In this document: positions 1 through 7,081 of the stretch, piece by piece
Numbering within the stretch: the first letter of the stretch is position 1
Layout of the letters: each line of letters opens with the position of its first letter
Origin: Croceibacterium_A sp039920345
GTDB taxonomy: Bacteria; Pseudomonadota; Alphaproteobacteria; Sphingomonadales; Sphingomonadaceae
Direction: 5' to 3'
DNA: 12,465 nt
Assembly: GCA_039920345.1 (NCBI GenBank)
Contig: JBDSDZ010000025.1
Coordinates: forward strand, 1 to 12,465
Notes under the pieces: model-generated
Database searches by the model: none
Told to the model about the DNA's origin: nothing
What the model saw: only the letters and a program-made list of their open reading frames with translations
Position numbers and translations under genes: made by a program

Positions 1-848
1 AGCAAGTCCACCGGCACCACCGGCGCGGTGCGCGAGCGTTCTCGGCGCACCAGCAGCGCGAGCGAGACCAGTCCTGCCAGCACCACGATCACGCCGATTG
101 TCATGTCCTGGTGGGTCGCAACCTGCACGCCGCCGATGATCAGCAGCATCGTTACCGCGCTCCAGATCCCGCTCAGCCATTCGGTCGGCGTGTCTCGCCG
201 CTCTGGCTCTGGCAGCGCGCGGCCCAGCAGCAATGAGACAATTGCCAGCGGCGCGGCGGCGACGAAGATCCATTGCCACGGCAGCGCGGCGGCGATGAAC
301 CCGCCCAGCGTCGGCGCGGCGGCGGCGGAAGACGCGACGATGACCGAGTTGATGCCCATGCCGGTGCCCAGCTTGCTGGCCGGATAGATCTGCCGCACCA
401 TCGCCGCCGAAACACTCAGCGCCATGCCCGCGCCGGTCGCCTGCAGCGCGCGCAAGGCGAGCAGGAACACGAAATCGTGCGCCAACAGACACAGCGCGCT
501 GGAAGCCATGAACAGCACTTGCCCGTACTGGTAGAACCGCCGATGGCCGATCTTGTCACCCAGGCTGGCAAACGGCAGCAGGACCATCACCAGTACTAGC
601 TGGTAGATCGTCACCACGTTGGTCACCGCCGCATTCTCGACCCCCAGGTCGCGCGCAATCGTGGGCAGCGCAACATTGGCGATGGCCCCGTCGATCACCA
701 GCAGCGCGGTGCCAAAGCTGATCGCCGCGATCGCCCAATAGCGGCGCGGGAGCGGCAGCCCTTCGGTAACCGCGCGCGGCGCCGGAACGGCCCTGTCCGT
801 CACGGCCGGAGCCGTTTCCTGATCGCTGGTTTCAAGCATTGCGCCCAT
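1..848 (-). CDS. DHA2-family (EmrB/QacA-like) MFS efflux transporter, N-terminal part; cut by window edge
   Basis: The frame is open from an ATG at 848 (a second ATG lies at 839) to the left edge, giving 282 residues with no stop. After a ~35-residue polar N-terminus come hydrophobic helices. They carry the MFS signatures: VIDGAIANVALP (about 51-62, the first-helix motif typical of 14-helix DHA2 proteins), motif A GDKIGHRR (97-104), an arginine-containing fourth helix (LALRALQATGAG), and a motif C-like AAAAPTLGG (about 175-183) characteristic of drug/H+ antiporters. Proton-driven export of a toxic compound across the inner membrane is the family role; the substrate cannot be read from the sequence. 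It starts 36 bases after the small HTH gene, so it probably shares the topA transcript. Family members are about 450-500 residues, so roughly the last 200 lie outside the window. The family is clear; the exact start is less so because no strong ribosome site is visible. Confidence 0.9.
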   Translation of the reverse strand, partial: MGAMLETSDQETAPAVTDRAVPAPRAVTEGLPLPRRYWAIAAISFGTALLVIDGAIANVALPTIARDLGVENAAVTNVVTIYQLVLVMVLLPFASLGDKIGHRRFYQYGQVLFMASSALCLLAHDFVFLLALRALQATGAGMALSVSAAMVRQIYPASKLGTGMGINSVIVASSAAAAPTLGGFIAAALPWQWIFVAAAPLAIVSLLLGRALPEPERRDTPTEWLSGIWSAVTMLLIIGGVQVATHQDMTIGVIVVLAGLVSLALLVRRERSRTAPVVPVDL

Positions 849-884
849 GTGGCCCGCCCTGGGCCAAGCTTCAACCCGGCAATG

Positions 885-1064
885 TCACCGCTTCTTGGCG
901 ATATTGATCCCGTCGAGCTTGGCGCGGTCCTTGGTCGATTCTTCGGTCCGGCCGAGCGCCTTGGCGATTTCCTTCAGGCCCTTGCCTTTGGACGCGAGGG
1001 TGCGGAGCTTGCCGACTTCCTCGCCGGTCCACGGCTGGCGGTGGCGTTCGAAGCGTTCGCTCAT
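885..1064 (-). CDS. Small (59 aa) basic helix-turn-helix-like protein coupled to topA
   Basis: The ATG at 1064-1062 overlaps the topA stop codon as ATGA, and TGA follows at 887-885. The 59-residue product begins MSERFERHRQPWTGEEVGKL and contains a candidate tri-helical HTH: a tryptophan-led WTGEEV first helix, then LKEIAKALGRTEESTKDRA, which resembles the 'IA..LG.T...V..R' pattern of SANT/Myb-like and GcrA-type DNA-binding folds, and ends in a basic tail (INIAKKR). It is rich in Lys/Arg/Glu and has no membrane segment or signal peptide. The stop-start overlap suggests translational coupling to topoisomerase I. I infer a small DNA-binding protein, but target and role are unknown. Its reading frame, basic composition and tight packing between two real genes make a true gene likely. 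No homologue with a known function is recognised. Confidence 0.72.
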   Translation of the reverse strand: MSERFERHRQPWTGEEVGKLRTLASKGKGLKEIAKALGRTEESTKDRAKLDGINIAKKR

Positions 1065-3625
1065 GCGCTGGCGGCTTTCTTTTTCGCTGCGGGCTTTTTC
1101 GCCGCGGGCTTCTTGGTGGCGGGCTTTTTGGACGGCGCTTTCTTGCGGCCCTTCTTCTTGGCCGGGCCCTTGGCGGCGCGCGCGTCAATCAGCGTGACGG
1201 CCTGTTCGACGGTCACGTCTTCGGGCTTCAGGTCCTTGGGCAACGTGGCGTTGGTCGTGCCGTCGCTGACGTAGGGACCATAGCGGCCGGGCATGACCTT
1301 CATCTCGCCGCCGCTGGTCGGATGCGCGCCGAGCGTCTTGATCGGTTCCGCCGAAACGCGCCCGCCGCCGGCCCCGCGATTGGCGGCTTCGGCCAGTAGC
1401 GTGACCGCGGTGTTCATGCCCGTCTCGAAGACGTCGAGTGTCGAGCCGAGCTTGGCGTACTTGCCATCGTGCGCGAGGTACGGGCCGTAACGTCCGATGC
1501 TCGCGGTAATCAGATTGCCGCTTTCAGGATGGTCGCCGATTGTGCGCGGCAGGCTCAGGAGCCGCAGCGCCCAGTCGAAATCGAAGTCCGGCAGGTCCTT
1601 TGGAATCGAGGCGCGCTTGGCTTCCTTGCCCTCGCCCACCTGGACATACGGCCCGAACCGCCCGGTGCGGCGGGTGACCGGCAGGTCGGTTTCGGGATCG
1701 ATGCCCATCACAGCATCATCCTCCCCTTCTTCGCCCGGTTGGCCGAATTTGCGGCGGAAGGTGCATTCCGGATAATTCGAGCAGGCGATGAAGGCGCCGA
1801 ACTTGCCGCCGCGCAAGCTCAAGCGGCCACCTTCGCGGCTTTCGGCCACGCACTTGGGGCATTGGCGCGGATCGCTGCCGTCAGCGTTGGCCGGAAACAG
1901 GTAATCGGACAGGAATTCGTCGAGCACTTCGGTGACTTCGGAAGGCTTGCGCTCCATCACCTCGTCGCTCTTGGGTTTGAAGTCGCGCCAGAAGGCCGCG
2001 AGCAGCGCCTTCCAGTTCGCGCGCCCGCCCGAGACATCGTCGAGCTCCTCCTCCATCTCGGCGGTGAAGTCATAACCGACGTAGCGCTGGAAGAAGCGTT
2101 CGAGGAACGCGGTCAGCAGGCGGCCGGAATCCTCAGCGAAGAAGCGGTTCTTTTCCATCCGCACATAGGCGCGGTCGCGCAACGTCTGGATGGTCGAGGC
2201 ATAAGTCGAAGGCCGGCCGATGCCGAGTTCCTCGAGCCGCTTGACCAGGCTCGCTTCGGAAAAACGCGGCGGCGGCTGGGTGAAGTGCTGGTCTGCCGCC
2301 ACGCCGAGCTTAGCCGGGCTATCGCCCTGGCGCATCACCGGTAGCAGGTTGGCGTCGTCCTCGTCTTCCGACCGGCTGTCGAAGCTTTCTTCATAGACCG
2401 CGAGGAAGCCCGGAAACTTGACCACCTGCCCGGTAGCTCGCAGTTCGTGCCGGCCGGTCGGATCGCGCAAGGTCACGCTGGTGCGTTCGAGGCTGGCGGC
2501 GGCCATCTGGCTCGCCATGGCGCGCTTGAAGATCAGGTCATAGAGCTTGGCCTCGTCGCCCGAACCGGCGTGTTCGCGGGTGAATTCGGTAGGCCGGATC
2601 GCTTCGTGCGCTTCCTGCGCGTTCTTGGCCTTGGTCTGGTAGATGCGCGGCTTTTCGGGAACGTAGTGGCCCGAAAAGCGGTCCGAAATGGCCTTGCGCG
2701 CGGCGCTGATGGCGCTGTGGTCCATCTGCACGCCGTCGGTCCGCATGTAGGTGATCGCGCCCGCTTCATACAGGTTTTGCGCGCATCGCATCGTGTGGCT
2801 GGCCGAAAAACCGAGCTTGCGCGCGGCTTCCTGTTGCAGCGTCGAGGTGGTGAACGGCGGCGCGGGGTTGCGCTTGAGCGGCTTGGTCTCGACCTGCTCG
2901 ACGGTAAAACGGCCGTTGACGACTGCCGCCTTGGCCTTCTCCGCCGTGCCCGCATCGCCGATGCCGAGCCGTTCGAGCTTCTGCCCGTCAAAGGTTACCA
3001 GCCGCGCGTCGAACTCGGTCCCGTCGTGCTGCATCCGCGCCACGACCGACCAGTATTCCTGCGCTTTGAAGGCTTCGATTTCGCGCTCGCGGTCGACGAT
3101 GATCCGCAAGGCCACCGACTGCACGCGGCCCGCGCTCTTGGCGCCGGGCAGCTTGCGCCACAGCACCGGGCTGAGCGTGAAGCCGAACAGGTAATCGAGC
3201 GCGCGCCGCGCCAGGTAGGCGTCGATCAGGTCGGTATCGAGCTGGCGCGGGTGCGCCATCGCTTCGGTCACCGCCTGCTTGGTGATCGCGTTGAACGTGA
3301 CCCGCTCCACCTCTTTGGGCAGCGCTTTCTTCTTTTCCAGCAGCTCGCGCACGTGCCACGAAATCGCTTCGCCTTCGCGGTCAGGATCGGTGGCGAGGAT
3401 CAGGCGGTCGGCCTTCTTGGCCGCGTCGGTGATTTCCTTCACCCGCGAGACCTTGTCGCGGTAGGTTTCCCAATCCATCGCAAAGTCTTCGTCCGGCCGC
3501 ACCGAGCCATCCTTGGGCGGCAGATCGCGGACGTGGCCGTAGCTCGCGAGAACCTTGTAGTCCTTGCCGAGATACTTCTCGATGGTCTTCGCCTTGGCCG
3601 GCGATTCAACGATAACAAGCTGCAT
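1061..3625 (-). CDS. topA: DNA topoisomerase I (type IA, omega protein)
   Basis: An 854-residue cytoplasmic enzyme that relaxes negatively supercoiled DNA by a transient 5'-phosphotyrosine link. The N-terminal TOPRIM domain has VESPAKAKTIEKYLG with Glu7 and the DPDREGE motif (Asp80, Asp82, Glu84) that bind Mg2+. The catalytic tyrosine is Tyr293 in ITYMRTDGV. LGIGRPSTYASTI (about 467-479) is a further family motif. One four-cysteine zinc ribbon follows (Cys589, Cys592, Cys615, Cys621), then three GR(F/Y)GPY-type C-terminal repeats, and a final Lys/Ala/Pro tail of about 38 residues with repeated KKPAAKK units. The ATG at 3625 gives the canonical MQLVIVESPAKAK start; no good Shine-Dalgarno site precedes it. 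It follows the membrane protein gene after 86 bases and overlaps the next gene by ATGA. All catalytic residues are present, so function should be intact. Confidence 0.98.
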   Translation of the reverse strand: MQLVIVESPAKAKTIEKYLGKDYKVLASYGHVRDLPPKDGSVRPDEDFAMDWETYRDKVSRVKEITDAAKKADRLILATDPDREGEAISWHVRELLEKKKALPKEVERVTFNAITKQAVTEAMAHPRQLDTDLIDAYLARRALDYLFGFTLSPVLWRKLPGAKSAGRVQSVALRIIVDREREIEAFKAQEYWSVVARMQHDGTEFDARLVTFDGQKLERLGIGDAGTAEKAKAAVVNGRFTVEQVETKPLKRNPAPPFTTSTLQQEAARKLGFSASHTMRCAQNLYEAGAITYMRTDGVQMDHSAISAARKAISDRFSGHYVPEKPRIYQTKAKNAQEAHEAIRPTEFTREHAGSGDEAKLYDLIFKRAMASQMAAASLERTSVTLRDPTGRHELRATGQVVKFPGFLAVYEESFDSRSEDEDDANLLPVMRQGDSPAKLGVAADQHFTQPPPRFSEASLVKRLEELGIGRPSTYASTIQTLRDRAYVRMEKNRFFAEDSGRLLTAFLERFFQRYVGYDFTAEMEEELDDVSGGRANWKALLAAFWRDFKPKSDEVMERKPSEVTEVLDEFLSDYLFPANADGSDPRQCPKCVAESREGGRLSLRGGKFGAFIACSNYPECTFRRKFGQPGEEGEDDAVMGIDPETDLPVTRRTGRFGPYVQVGEGKEAKRASIPKDLPDFDFDWALRLLSLPRTIGDHPESGNLITASIGRYGPYLAHDGKYAKLGSTLDVFETGMNTAVTLLAEAANRGAGGGRVSAEPIKTLGAHPTSGGEMKVMPGRYGPYVSDGTTNATLPKDLKPEDVTVEQAVTLIDARAAKGPAKKKGRKKAPSKKPATKKPAAKKPAAKKKAASA

Positions 3626-3711
3626 GATGCGGGGGGCAGTCCTTACGTGTGTATGTACGCGCGAGGGTGGCGGCCCTTACCAAGCGTCGTCAAGCGCTGA
3701 GGCGAAAGTCG

Positions 3712-4380
3712 TCAGTTCGGGGCGCTGGTGCCTCGGTTGCCTGCGATCAGGCCGTAAAGCGCAACGCCCATTCCCAGCGACAGCACATTCATCGCGCTGG
3801 TGACAAATTCGGTTACGATGATTCCACCCAGGTTCGCCTTTTCGAACACGATGCTGCAAGTGATCACCACCGCGATCGGCACGACCAGCAGGCCGAGCGC
3901 GGCTGCGATAATGGAAACTTCGTTGCCCCTGGTTTGCTCCCAACTTTCGCCCATCGCCTTCATCACCCCGCCTCCCCGGGCGACAAGCGTGGGCTGCGCA
4001 ATGCTCCAGCGCGCCATGAAGATCAGCCCCGGTATGACCACACAGATGAAGCCGACGATCACGCCAAGCGCATAGACCACCGAGAGCGCGACATACGCGA
4101 ACAGCACGTCCTCGCTGCCACGTTCGCGCAATCCCGTTTTGCGCAGCATGGAATCGAGCAGCAGGTAGGCGCTGATGATACCAATGGCGAACTTCAGAAG
4201 CCCGACGGCGAGCAGTTGCAGCGGCGCCGTCAGGTCGACAGTAAAATAGCCCACCGCGCTGTTGATGACTCCGAGCGCCAGAACATAGATCACCGAAGGC
4301 GTGACGGAATGTTCGATCACCCCCAGCGTCTTGTCGATGATGGTGCCGATCTTCAGCGTCCGCGCTGCCTGCATGACCAT
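3712..4380 (-). CDS. Five-helix membrane protein, GPDPase-membrane-domain/YciC-like
   Basis: A 222-residue integral membrane protein. I chose the ATG at 4380 (MVMQAARTLKIG) because GGGGGAG lies 6-7 bases upstream; the frame stays open to 4491 but that would overlap dprA and add a non-conserved leader. Hydrophobic segments are visible at about 26-47, 54-76, 93-124, 156-178 and 185-212. The stretch VVIPGLIFMARWSIAQPTLV followed by GGGVMKAMGESWEQTRGN is typical of the glycerophosphodiesterase-membrane-domain/DUF975-like group, in which a 'P..v.......AL..S...T+GN' motif sits between helices. No catalytic residues are seen and the biochemical role is unknown. It sits 52 bases after dprA and before topA on the same strand, so it is probably co-transcribed. 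Family-level assignment only. Confidence 0.8.
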   Translation of the reverse strand: MVMQAARTLKIGTIIDKTLGVIEHSVTPSVIYVLALGVINSAVGYFTVDLTAPLQLLAVGLLKFAIGIISAYLLLDSMLRKTGLRERGSEDVLFAYVALSVVYALGVIVGFICVVIPGLIFMARWSIAQPTLVARGGGVMKAMGESWEQTRGNEVSIIAAALGLLVVPIAVVITCSIVFEKANLGGIIVTEFVTSAMNVLSLGMGVALYGLIAGNRGTSAPN

Positions 4381-4396
4381 GTCGTTTCTCCCCCGC
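4374..4396 (-). promoter_or_regulatory. Ribosome binding site that fixes the membrane-protein start
   Basis: Read on the minus strand, GGGGGAGAAACGACATG places a strong purine-rich Shine-Dalgarno element about 6 bases before the ATG at 4380. It favours this start over the longer in-frame option at 4491. Confidence 0.6.
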
Positions 4397-4432
4397 GTCC
4401 CCCGCCCCATCCTCGAGCCTTCGATGCTCCAG

Positions 4433-5536
4433 TCAAGCGCGCAGTGAAACCCGCCCTCCGGCATGGCGTACCAGCTGCCCGGCCAGCTCAAGTTCCAGCA
4501 ACGCCATCTGCACCGCGCCGGCGCTGGTGCCGCTCTGCCTGACGAGTTCGTCGACCGCGATCGGCGCGGTGGTCAGCAGCGCCGTAACATCGGCGGGTTC
4601 ATCGCCCAGCAGCTCATCATAGCCGCCAAACCAGTGCGGCTGCGCCTCGCGCAGGGTCGAGCGCGGGGTGCCGTCGAAACCGCGGAGCAGTTCGATCACA
4701 TCTTCGGGTGACTGTACTAGTACCGCGCCTTCGCGGATCAACTGGTTGCAGCCGTGGCTGCGCGCGTCGAGCGGGCTGCCGGGGATCGCCATGACCTCGC
4801 GCCCCGCCTCGCCCGCTAGCCGCGCAGTGATCAGGCTGCCGGACTTGGGCGCGGCTTCGACCACCAGCGTGCCCGCGGCGAGCCCGGCGATGATGCGGTT
4901 GCGGCTGGGAAAGTGGCTCCCGCGTGGTTCGGTGCCCGGTGGTTGTTCGGCGATCAGTAGGCCTTCGCTGGCGATCCGTTCCTGCAAGGCGGTGTGCTGC
5001 GGCGGGTAGGCAATTTCGATCCCGCTGGCGATCACCCCAATGGTGGCAGGCAGCGCGCCTTCGTGCGCTGCCCCGTCGATCCCTCGAGCAAGACCAGAAA
5101 CGACCGTGAAGCCTTCCCCCGACAGCGCGTGGGCGAAATCGCGCGCCAGCTTGATAGCGGCCGCGCTGGCATTGCGTGCGCCGACCATGGCGACGCAAGG
5201 CCGGGCCGCCAGCGACGCGTCGCCGCGTATGGTCAGGATCGGCGGCGCGCCTTCGACCTGGGCGAGCACTTCGGGATAGCCCGGCGCATCGTGGAACAGG
5301 TAGCGCGCGCCCGCTGCGCGCACGGCAGCGACTTCGCGTTCGATCCGCTCGCGCGGCGCTGGCTGATATGGCTTGCCGCCGCGCCGGGCGAGATCGGGTA
5401 ACGCTTCGATCGCGGCCTGGGCATTGCCGAACCGGCGCAGCAGCTGGGCATAGCTGACCGGGCCAATGTTGGGCGAACGCAGCAGGCGGATGCGAGCAAA
5501 CGCCTCGTCCTGCGCCAACATGACCGGGGCATTCAT
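4433..5536 (-). CDS. dprA: DNA-processing protein DprA (Smf)
   Basis: A 367-residue cytoplasmic protein that binds single-stranded DNA entering the cell and loads RecA, needed for natural transformation in competent bacteria and widely kept elsewhere. The Rossmann-fold core shows VAMVGARNASAAA (about 115-127), VVSGLARGIDGAAHEGAL (145-162), IGVIASGIEIAYPPQH (166-181), GSHFPSRNRIIAGLA (206-220), KSGSLITARLA (231-241) and GCNQLIREGA (262-271). An N-terminal helix-hairpin-like segment (NIGPVSYAQLLRRFG) precedes it, and a C-terminal winged-helix (DML1-like) segment covers about 316-365, giving a full three-part architecture of normal length. The ATG at 5536 overlaps the plsY stop as ATGA, indicating translational coupling. 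The plsY-dprA-topA order is common in alphaproteobacteria. Confidence 0.96.
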   Translation of the reverse strand: MNAPVMLAQDEAFARIRLLRSPNIGPVSYAQLLRRFGNAQAAIEALPDLARRGGKPYQPAPRERIEREVAAVRAAGARYLFHDAPGYPEVLAQVEGAPPILTIRGDASLAARPCVAMVGARNASAAAIKLARDFAHALSGEGFTVVSGLARGIDGAAHEGALPATIGVIASGIEIAYPPQHTALQERIASEGLLIAEQPPGTEPRGSHFPSRNRIIAGLAAGTLVVEAAPKSGSLITARLAGEAGREVMAIPGSPLDARSHGCNQLIREGAVLVQSPEDVIELLRGFDGTPRSTLREAQPHWFGGYDELLGDEPADVTALLTTAPIAVDELVRQSGTSAGAVQMALLELELAGQLVRHAGGRVSLRA

Positions 5537-6114
5537 GATTCCTGCCCGATCCTGGGCTCGGTTCTGGCGTGCAGTCGGGCGATGTTGGAACGGTGCTGGA
5601 AGATCACAATTGCAGCGACCGCCAGCAGCACGACGGCTGTGCGCTCAAGCCCGAACAGCAGCGCGACGATCGGTGCCGCCGTCACCGCACTCAACGACGA
5701 GACGGATGAAATTCGGCTTAGCGCCAGCGCAGCCGCCCAAACCGCCGCGCAAACCACCAGGACTGGCCATGCCAGCGCCAGCGAGACGCCCGCCGCGGTG
5801 GCAAAGCCCTTGCCGCCCCGAAGCTTGAGCCAGACCGGAAAACAATGGCCGGTGATCGCCGCAATCGCCGCTGCACCTTCTGTTCCGGGCAGGAACCGGT
5901 GCGCCAACAGAACCGCCAGCGCGCCCTTGCCCGCATCCAGCATCACAGTCGCGGCCGCCAAGCCCTTGCGCCCAGTCCGCAGCACGTTAGTGGCGCCGAT
6001 GCTGCCTGATCCGATGCTACGCAGGTCACCCGCGCCGGCCGCGCGCGTGAGCAGCAGGCCGAACGGAATCGACCCGAGCAGGTAGCCAAGCAACAGGGTC
6101 AGCAACCAGTTCAC
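5533..6114 (-). CDS. plsY: Acyl-phosphate:glycerol-3-phosphate acyltransferase PlsY
   Basis: A 193-residue inner-membrane enzyme that moves an acyl group from acyl-phosphate to glycerol-3-phosphate, the first acylation in phospholipid synthesis with PlsX. Conserved blocks are visible: LLGSIPFGLLL near the N-terminus, GSGSIGATNVLRTGRKG, KLRGGKGFATAAG, and HRSNIARLHARTEPRIG at the C-terminus, separated by hydrophobic helices. I place the start at GTG 6114 (MNWLLTLLLGYLLGS), because GGAGGA lies 6 bases upstream; an upstream in-frame TTG at 6138 would put that site inside the gene. It is first in the minus-strand block, divergent from murI, and ends in an ATGA overlap with dprA. A candidate promoter lies at 6173-6200. 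Confidence 0.96.
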   Translation of the reverse strand: MNWLLTLLLGYLLGSIPFGLLLTRAAGAGDLRSIGSGSIGATNVLRTGRKGLAAATVMLDAGKGALAVLLAHRFLPGTEGAAAIAAITGHCFPVWLKLRGGKGFATAAGVSLALAWPVLVVCAAVWAAALALSRISSVSSLSAVTAAPIVALLFGLERTAVVLLAVAAIVIFQHRSNIARLHARTEPRIGQES

Positions 6115-6126
6115 CAAAGCTCCTCC
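6112..6126 (-). promoter_or_regulatory. plsY ribosome binding site, decides GTG start
   Basis: Minus-strand GGAGGAGCTTTGGTG: a near-perfect Shine-Dalgarno core, 6 bases before the GTG at 6114. It overrules the longer TTG start at 6138. Confidence 0.7.
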
Positions 6127-6138
6127 GGGTCGGCGCAA

Positions 6139-6202
6139 GCTTGTCGAAAGACCGCTTTTGCTTCACCGGACGCTTATATGGAACGGGAGCCCTTCGACAA
6201 GC
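6139..6202. repeat. Inverted repeat of the sphingomonad CTTGTCGAA/TTCGACAAG type
   Basis: GCTTGTCGAA at 6139-6148 and its exact reverse complement TTCGACAAGC at 6193-6202 are separated by 44 bases in the divergent plsY/murI spacer. From general knowledge, TTCGACAAGC is the core of a short palindromic repeat common between genes in sphingomonads. No other full copy of either arm was found in this window. The pair could form a long-loop hairpin in either transcript. Confidence 0.55.
6173..6200 (-). promoter_or_regulatory. Candidate housekeeping promoter for plsY-dprA-topA
   Basis: On the minus strand there is a TTGTCG hexamer (6200-6195) and TATAAG (6178-6173) separated by 16 bases. They match the sigma-70 consensus at 4 of 6 and 5 of 6 positions. 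The expected transcript start falls near 6166, leaving a leader of about 50 bases before the plsY GTG. The -35 element lies inside one arm of the inverted repeat at 6139-6202. This is prediction from spacing and consensus only. Confidence 0.4.
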
Positions 6203-6227
6203 GCGGGGCACGGCGGATCGAACCGGG

Positions 6228-7022
6228 ATGGACGCGAAAGCACCGATATTATTGTTTGATTCCGGGGTCGGCGGGCTCACCGTGCTGGCCGAAGTGCGCA
6301 AGCTCATGCCGCAGGCACCGGTGATTTACGCCGCCGATACGGCCGGACTTCCCTATGGCGACAAGAGTGAGGCGGAGATTGCGGCGCGGGTGGCGGGGCT
6401 GCTCGGGCGAATGTCCGAACGCTATCGCCCGCGGTTGATCACGATCGCCTGCAATACCGCCTCTACCATTGCGCTGGGCATGGTGCGCGAGGTGCTCAAG
6501 GTACCGATCGTGGGCACCGTACCGGCAATCAAGCCGGCGGCGGAACTGACCCGCAGCGGGGTTATCGGCCTGCTCGGCACGGCGGCCACGATCCGGCAAG
6601 GCTATGTCGACCGGCTCGAAGCCGAATTTGCCGGGGACAAACGCCTGTTGCGCCATGCCGCGCCCGAACTGGTTGAAGCGGCTGAAGAAGTGCTGCGCGG
6701 CGAAATGCCCGATCCAGCCGTGTTCGCCAAGGCCGCCGAAGGCCTGCGCTCGCAGCCGGGCGGCGCGGAGATCGACACTGTCGTGCTCGCCTGCACCCAT
6801 TTCCCGTTGGTCGAAGCGCACTTGTCGGCGGTTTTCGGGCCCGGTGTACAGTTCGTCGACGGCGCGCAAGGTATCGCCCGGCGGGTCGAATTCCTCACTC
6901 GTGGCCAAGGTTTTGCCCGCGAAAATCCGGACTTTGCGCTGTTTACAGGCGACGCCGCACAGTTCGCCCGCCTCGCTCCAACGCTGTCCCGATATGGGCT
7001 TGAACGGTCCGAAGCCCTATAG
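6228..7022 (+). CDS. murI: Glutamate racemase
   Basis: A 264-residue cytoplasmic enzyme converting L-glutamate to D-glutamate for peptidoglycan precursors. The two catalytic cysteines are Cys75 in ITIACNTAS and Cys189 in VLACTHFPLVE. Asp11 starts the DSGVGGLTVL substrate loop, and LPYGDKS (41-47) is the conserved PYGxK-like motif. I use the ATG at 6228 (MDAKAPILLFDSGVGG), the usual family start, rather than 6141, which would add 29 non-conserved residues and run through the intergenic repeat. The ribosome site is weak. It is divergent from plsY; the stop at 7020-7022 is directly followed by a palindrome and then hemA on the same strand. All active-site residues are present. Confidence 0.95.
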   Translation: MDAKAPILLFDSGVGGLTVLAEVRKLMPQAPVIYAADTAGLPYGDKSEAEIAARVAGLLGRMSERYRPRLITIACNTASTIALGMVREVLKVPIVGTVPAIKPAAELTRSGVIGLLGTAATIRQGYVDRLEAEFAGDKRLLRHAAPELVEAAEEVLRGEMPDPAVFAKAAEGLRSQPGGAEIDTVVLACTHFPLVEAHLSAVFGPGVQFVDGAQGIARRVEFLTRGQGFARENPDFALFTGDAAQFARLAPTLSRYGLERSEAL

Positions 7023-7039
7023 TTGCGAAACGTTCGCAA
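7023..7039. promoter_or_regulatory. Perfect 7-bp palindrome between murI and hemA
   Basis: TTGCGAA-ACG-TTCGCAA begins at the first base after the murI stop codon. As RNA it would form a 7-bp hairpin with a 3-base loop, but no T-tract follows, so it is not a classical intrinsic terminator. As DNA it has the look of a dimeric regulator operator about 43 bases upstream of the hemA start. It does not match the FNR box core (TTGAT-N4-ATCAA). The function is unassigned. Confidence 0.45.
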
Positions 7040-7081
7040 ACTCCGCCCTTTAATCGTAGCCCCGCATCGCCTATTTGGCGC

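Noticed and set aside
2447..3700. 417-codon open frame on the plus strand opposite topA (and 1469-2344, 291 codons)
   Set aside because: Both mirror topA codons, have no family motif, and lack ribosome sites; topA on the other strand is unambiguous.
3649..4542. 297-codon plus-strand frame opposite the membrane protein and dprA end
   Set aside because: The translation is His/Gln/Asp/Arg-rich without a domain, whereas the opposite strand gives a well-formed five-helix membrane protein with a good ribosome site.
7023..7039. Palindrome as an FNR/anaerobox site for hemA
   Set aside because: Symmetric TTG...CAA ends are present, but the required GAT...ATC inner bases and N4 spacing are missing.
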